From NCBI GenBank assembly GCA_964545665.1, contig CAZJGF010000038.1:1-13866 (forward strand): 13,866 nucleotides of DNA, read 5' to 3'. Numbering within the stretch: the first letter of the stretch is position 1; each line of letters opens with the position of its first letter. Positions 13,709 to 13,866 of this stretch are shown here, in pieces. The DNA comes from CAZJGF01 sp964545665 (GTDB lineage Bacteria; Chloroflexota; Dehalococcoidia; GIF9; AB-539-J10). The translations under genes were made by a program, and so were the position numbers. Below the pieces are notes generated by a model. That model saw only the letters and a program-made list of their open reading frames with translations, was not told the origin of the DNA and made no database searches.

Positions 13709-13786
13709 GGAGCCGGCAAATGTACGAAGTGTTATGGTATGGCCTAGGCAAGTAGAATATCAACACCATAATTTGACCATGGAGCA

Positions 13787-13815
13787 TTGACATTGCATAT
13801 TTCCATATCTGTACT
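13787..13815 (+). promoter_or_regulatory. Candidate promoter pointing out of the window
   Basis: A perfect TTGACA (13787-13792) and TGTACT (13810-13815, four of six consensus bases) are 17 bases apart. No gene begins before the window ends at 13866. Otherwise the 158 bases after garR show only a 7-bp inverted repeat, TTATGGT (13732-13738) and ACCATAA (13765-13771), too loose to call a terminator. Confidence 0.4.
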
Positions 13816-13866
13816 CTAAGCAGAATAGGTCTAGCGATTGTGGTAATGCCTTCTTATGTGAAGAGG

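Noticed and set aside
13732..13771. Terminator after garR
   Set aside because: Only a 7-bp repeat with a 26-base loop and no T-run.

Overview
The window reads as ordinary bacterial chromosome, mostly housekeeping metabolism, with one decayed spot at its left edge. Protein style (class I PurE, MIERYSRP-type PurB, phasin-like COG3937 protein beside an AarF/UbiB kinase, LacD-type aldolase) would fit an anaerobic Chloroflexota/Dehalococcoidia-like genome, but that is only an impression from the sequence. A run of exactly 100 N shows that this is a scaffolded draft assembly, probably metagenomic.

Left part, plus strand (1-3080): the 3' part of a HepT-type HEPN toxin gene cut by the window edge; a C-terminal remnant of hisB overlapping its end; a small phasin-like coiled-coil protein with a good promoter and ribosome binding site; a 383-base intergenic stretch with several possible RNA stems; then a full-length ABC1/UbiB family kinase-like protein with two C-terminal membrane segments.

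Sugar-phosphate block, plus strand (3176-5126): an ATP-type 6-phosphofructokinase and, 4 bases later, a tagatose-1,6-bisphosphate aldolase (LacD) family class I aldolase. Together they would take a hexose 6-phosphate to the bisphosphate and split it into two triose phosphates.

Purine block, minus strand (11533 down to 5180): guaA, a half-ferritin resembling encapsulated ferritin, purD, purE, purB, purC (interrupted by the assembly gap), then a membrane-anchored protein of unknown function with its own probable promoter. purD/purE/purB follow one another with 0 and 1 intervening bases, so they are almost certainly co-transcribed and translationally coupled. They cover de novo IMP steps (GAR synthesis, N5-CAIR to CAIR, SAICAR, adenylosuccinate lyase) and the last step to GMP; purK and the other pur genes are not here.

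Right part, plus strand (11594-13708): tsaC (tRNA t6A synthesis) diverges from guaA across a 60-base shared promoter region and is followed 6 bases later by rpiB (pentose phosphate isomerase); a GarR/GlxR-type 2-hydroxy-3-oxopropionate reductase with its own strong ribosome binding site comes next. The last 158 bases hold no gene but a plausible promoter pointing out of the window.

I found no tRNA, rRNA, CRISPR array, insertion sequence or phage gene. The items most worth a second look are the encapsulin-type half-ferritin inside the purine operon with a perfect 18-bp palindrome upstream of it, the hisB remnant fused to the end of a HepT gene, and the pfk-lacD pair.
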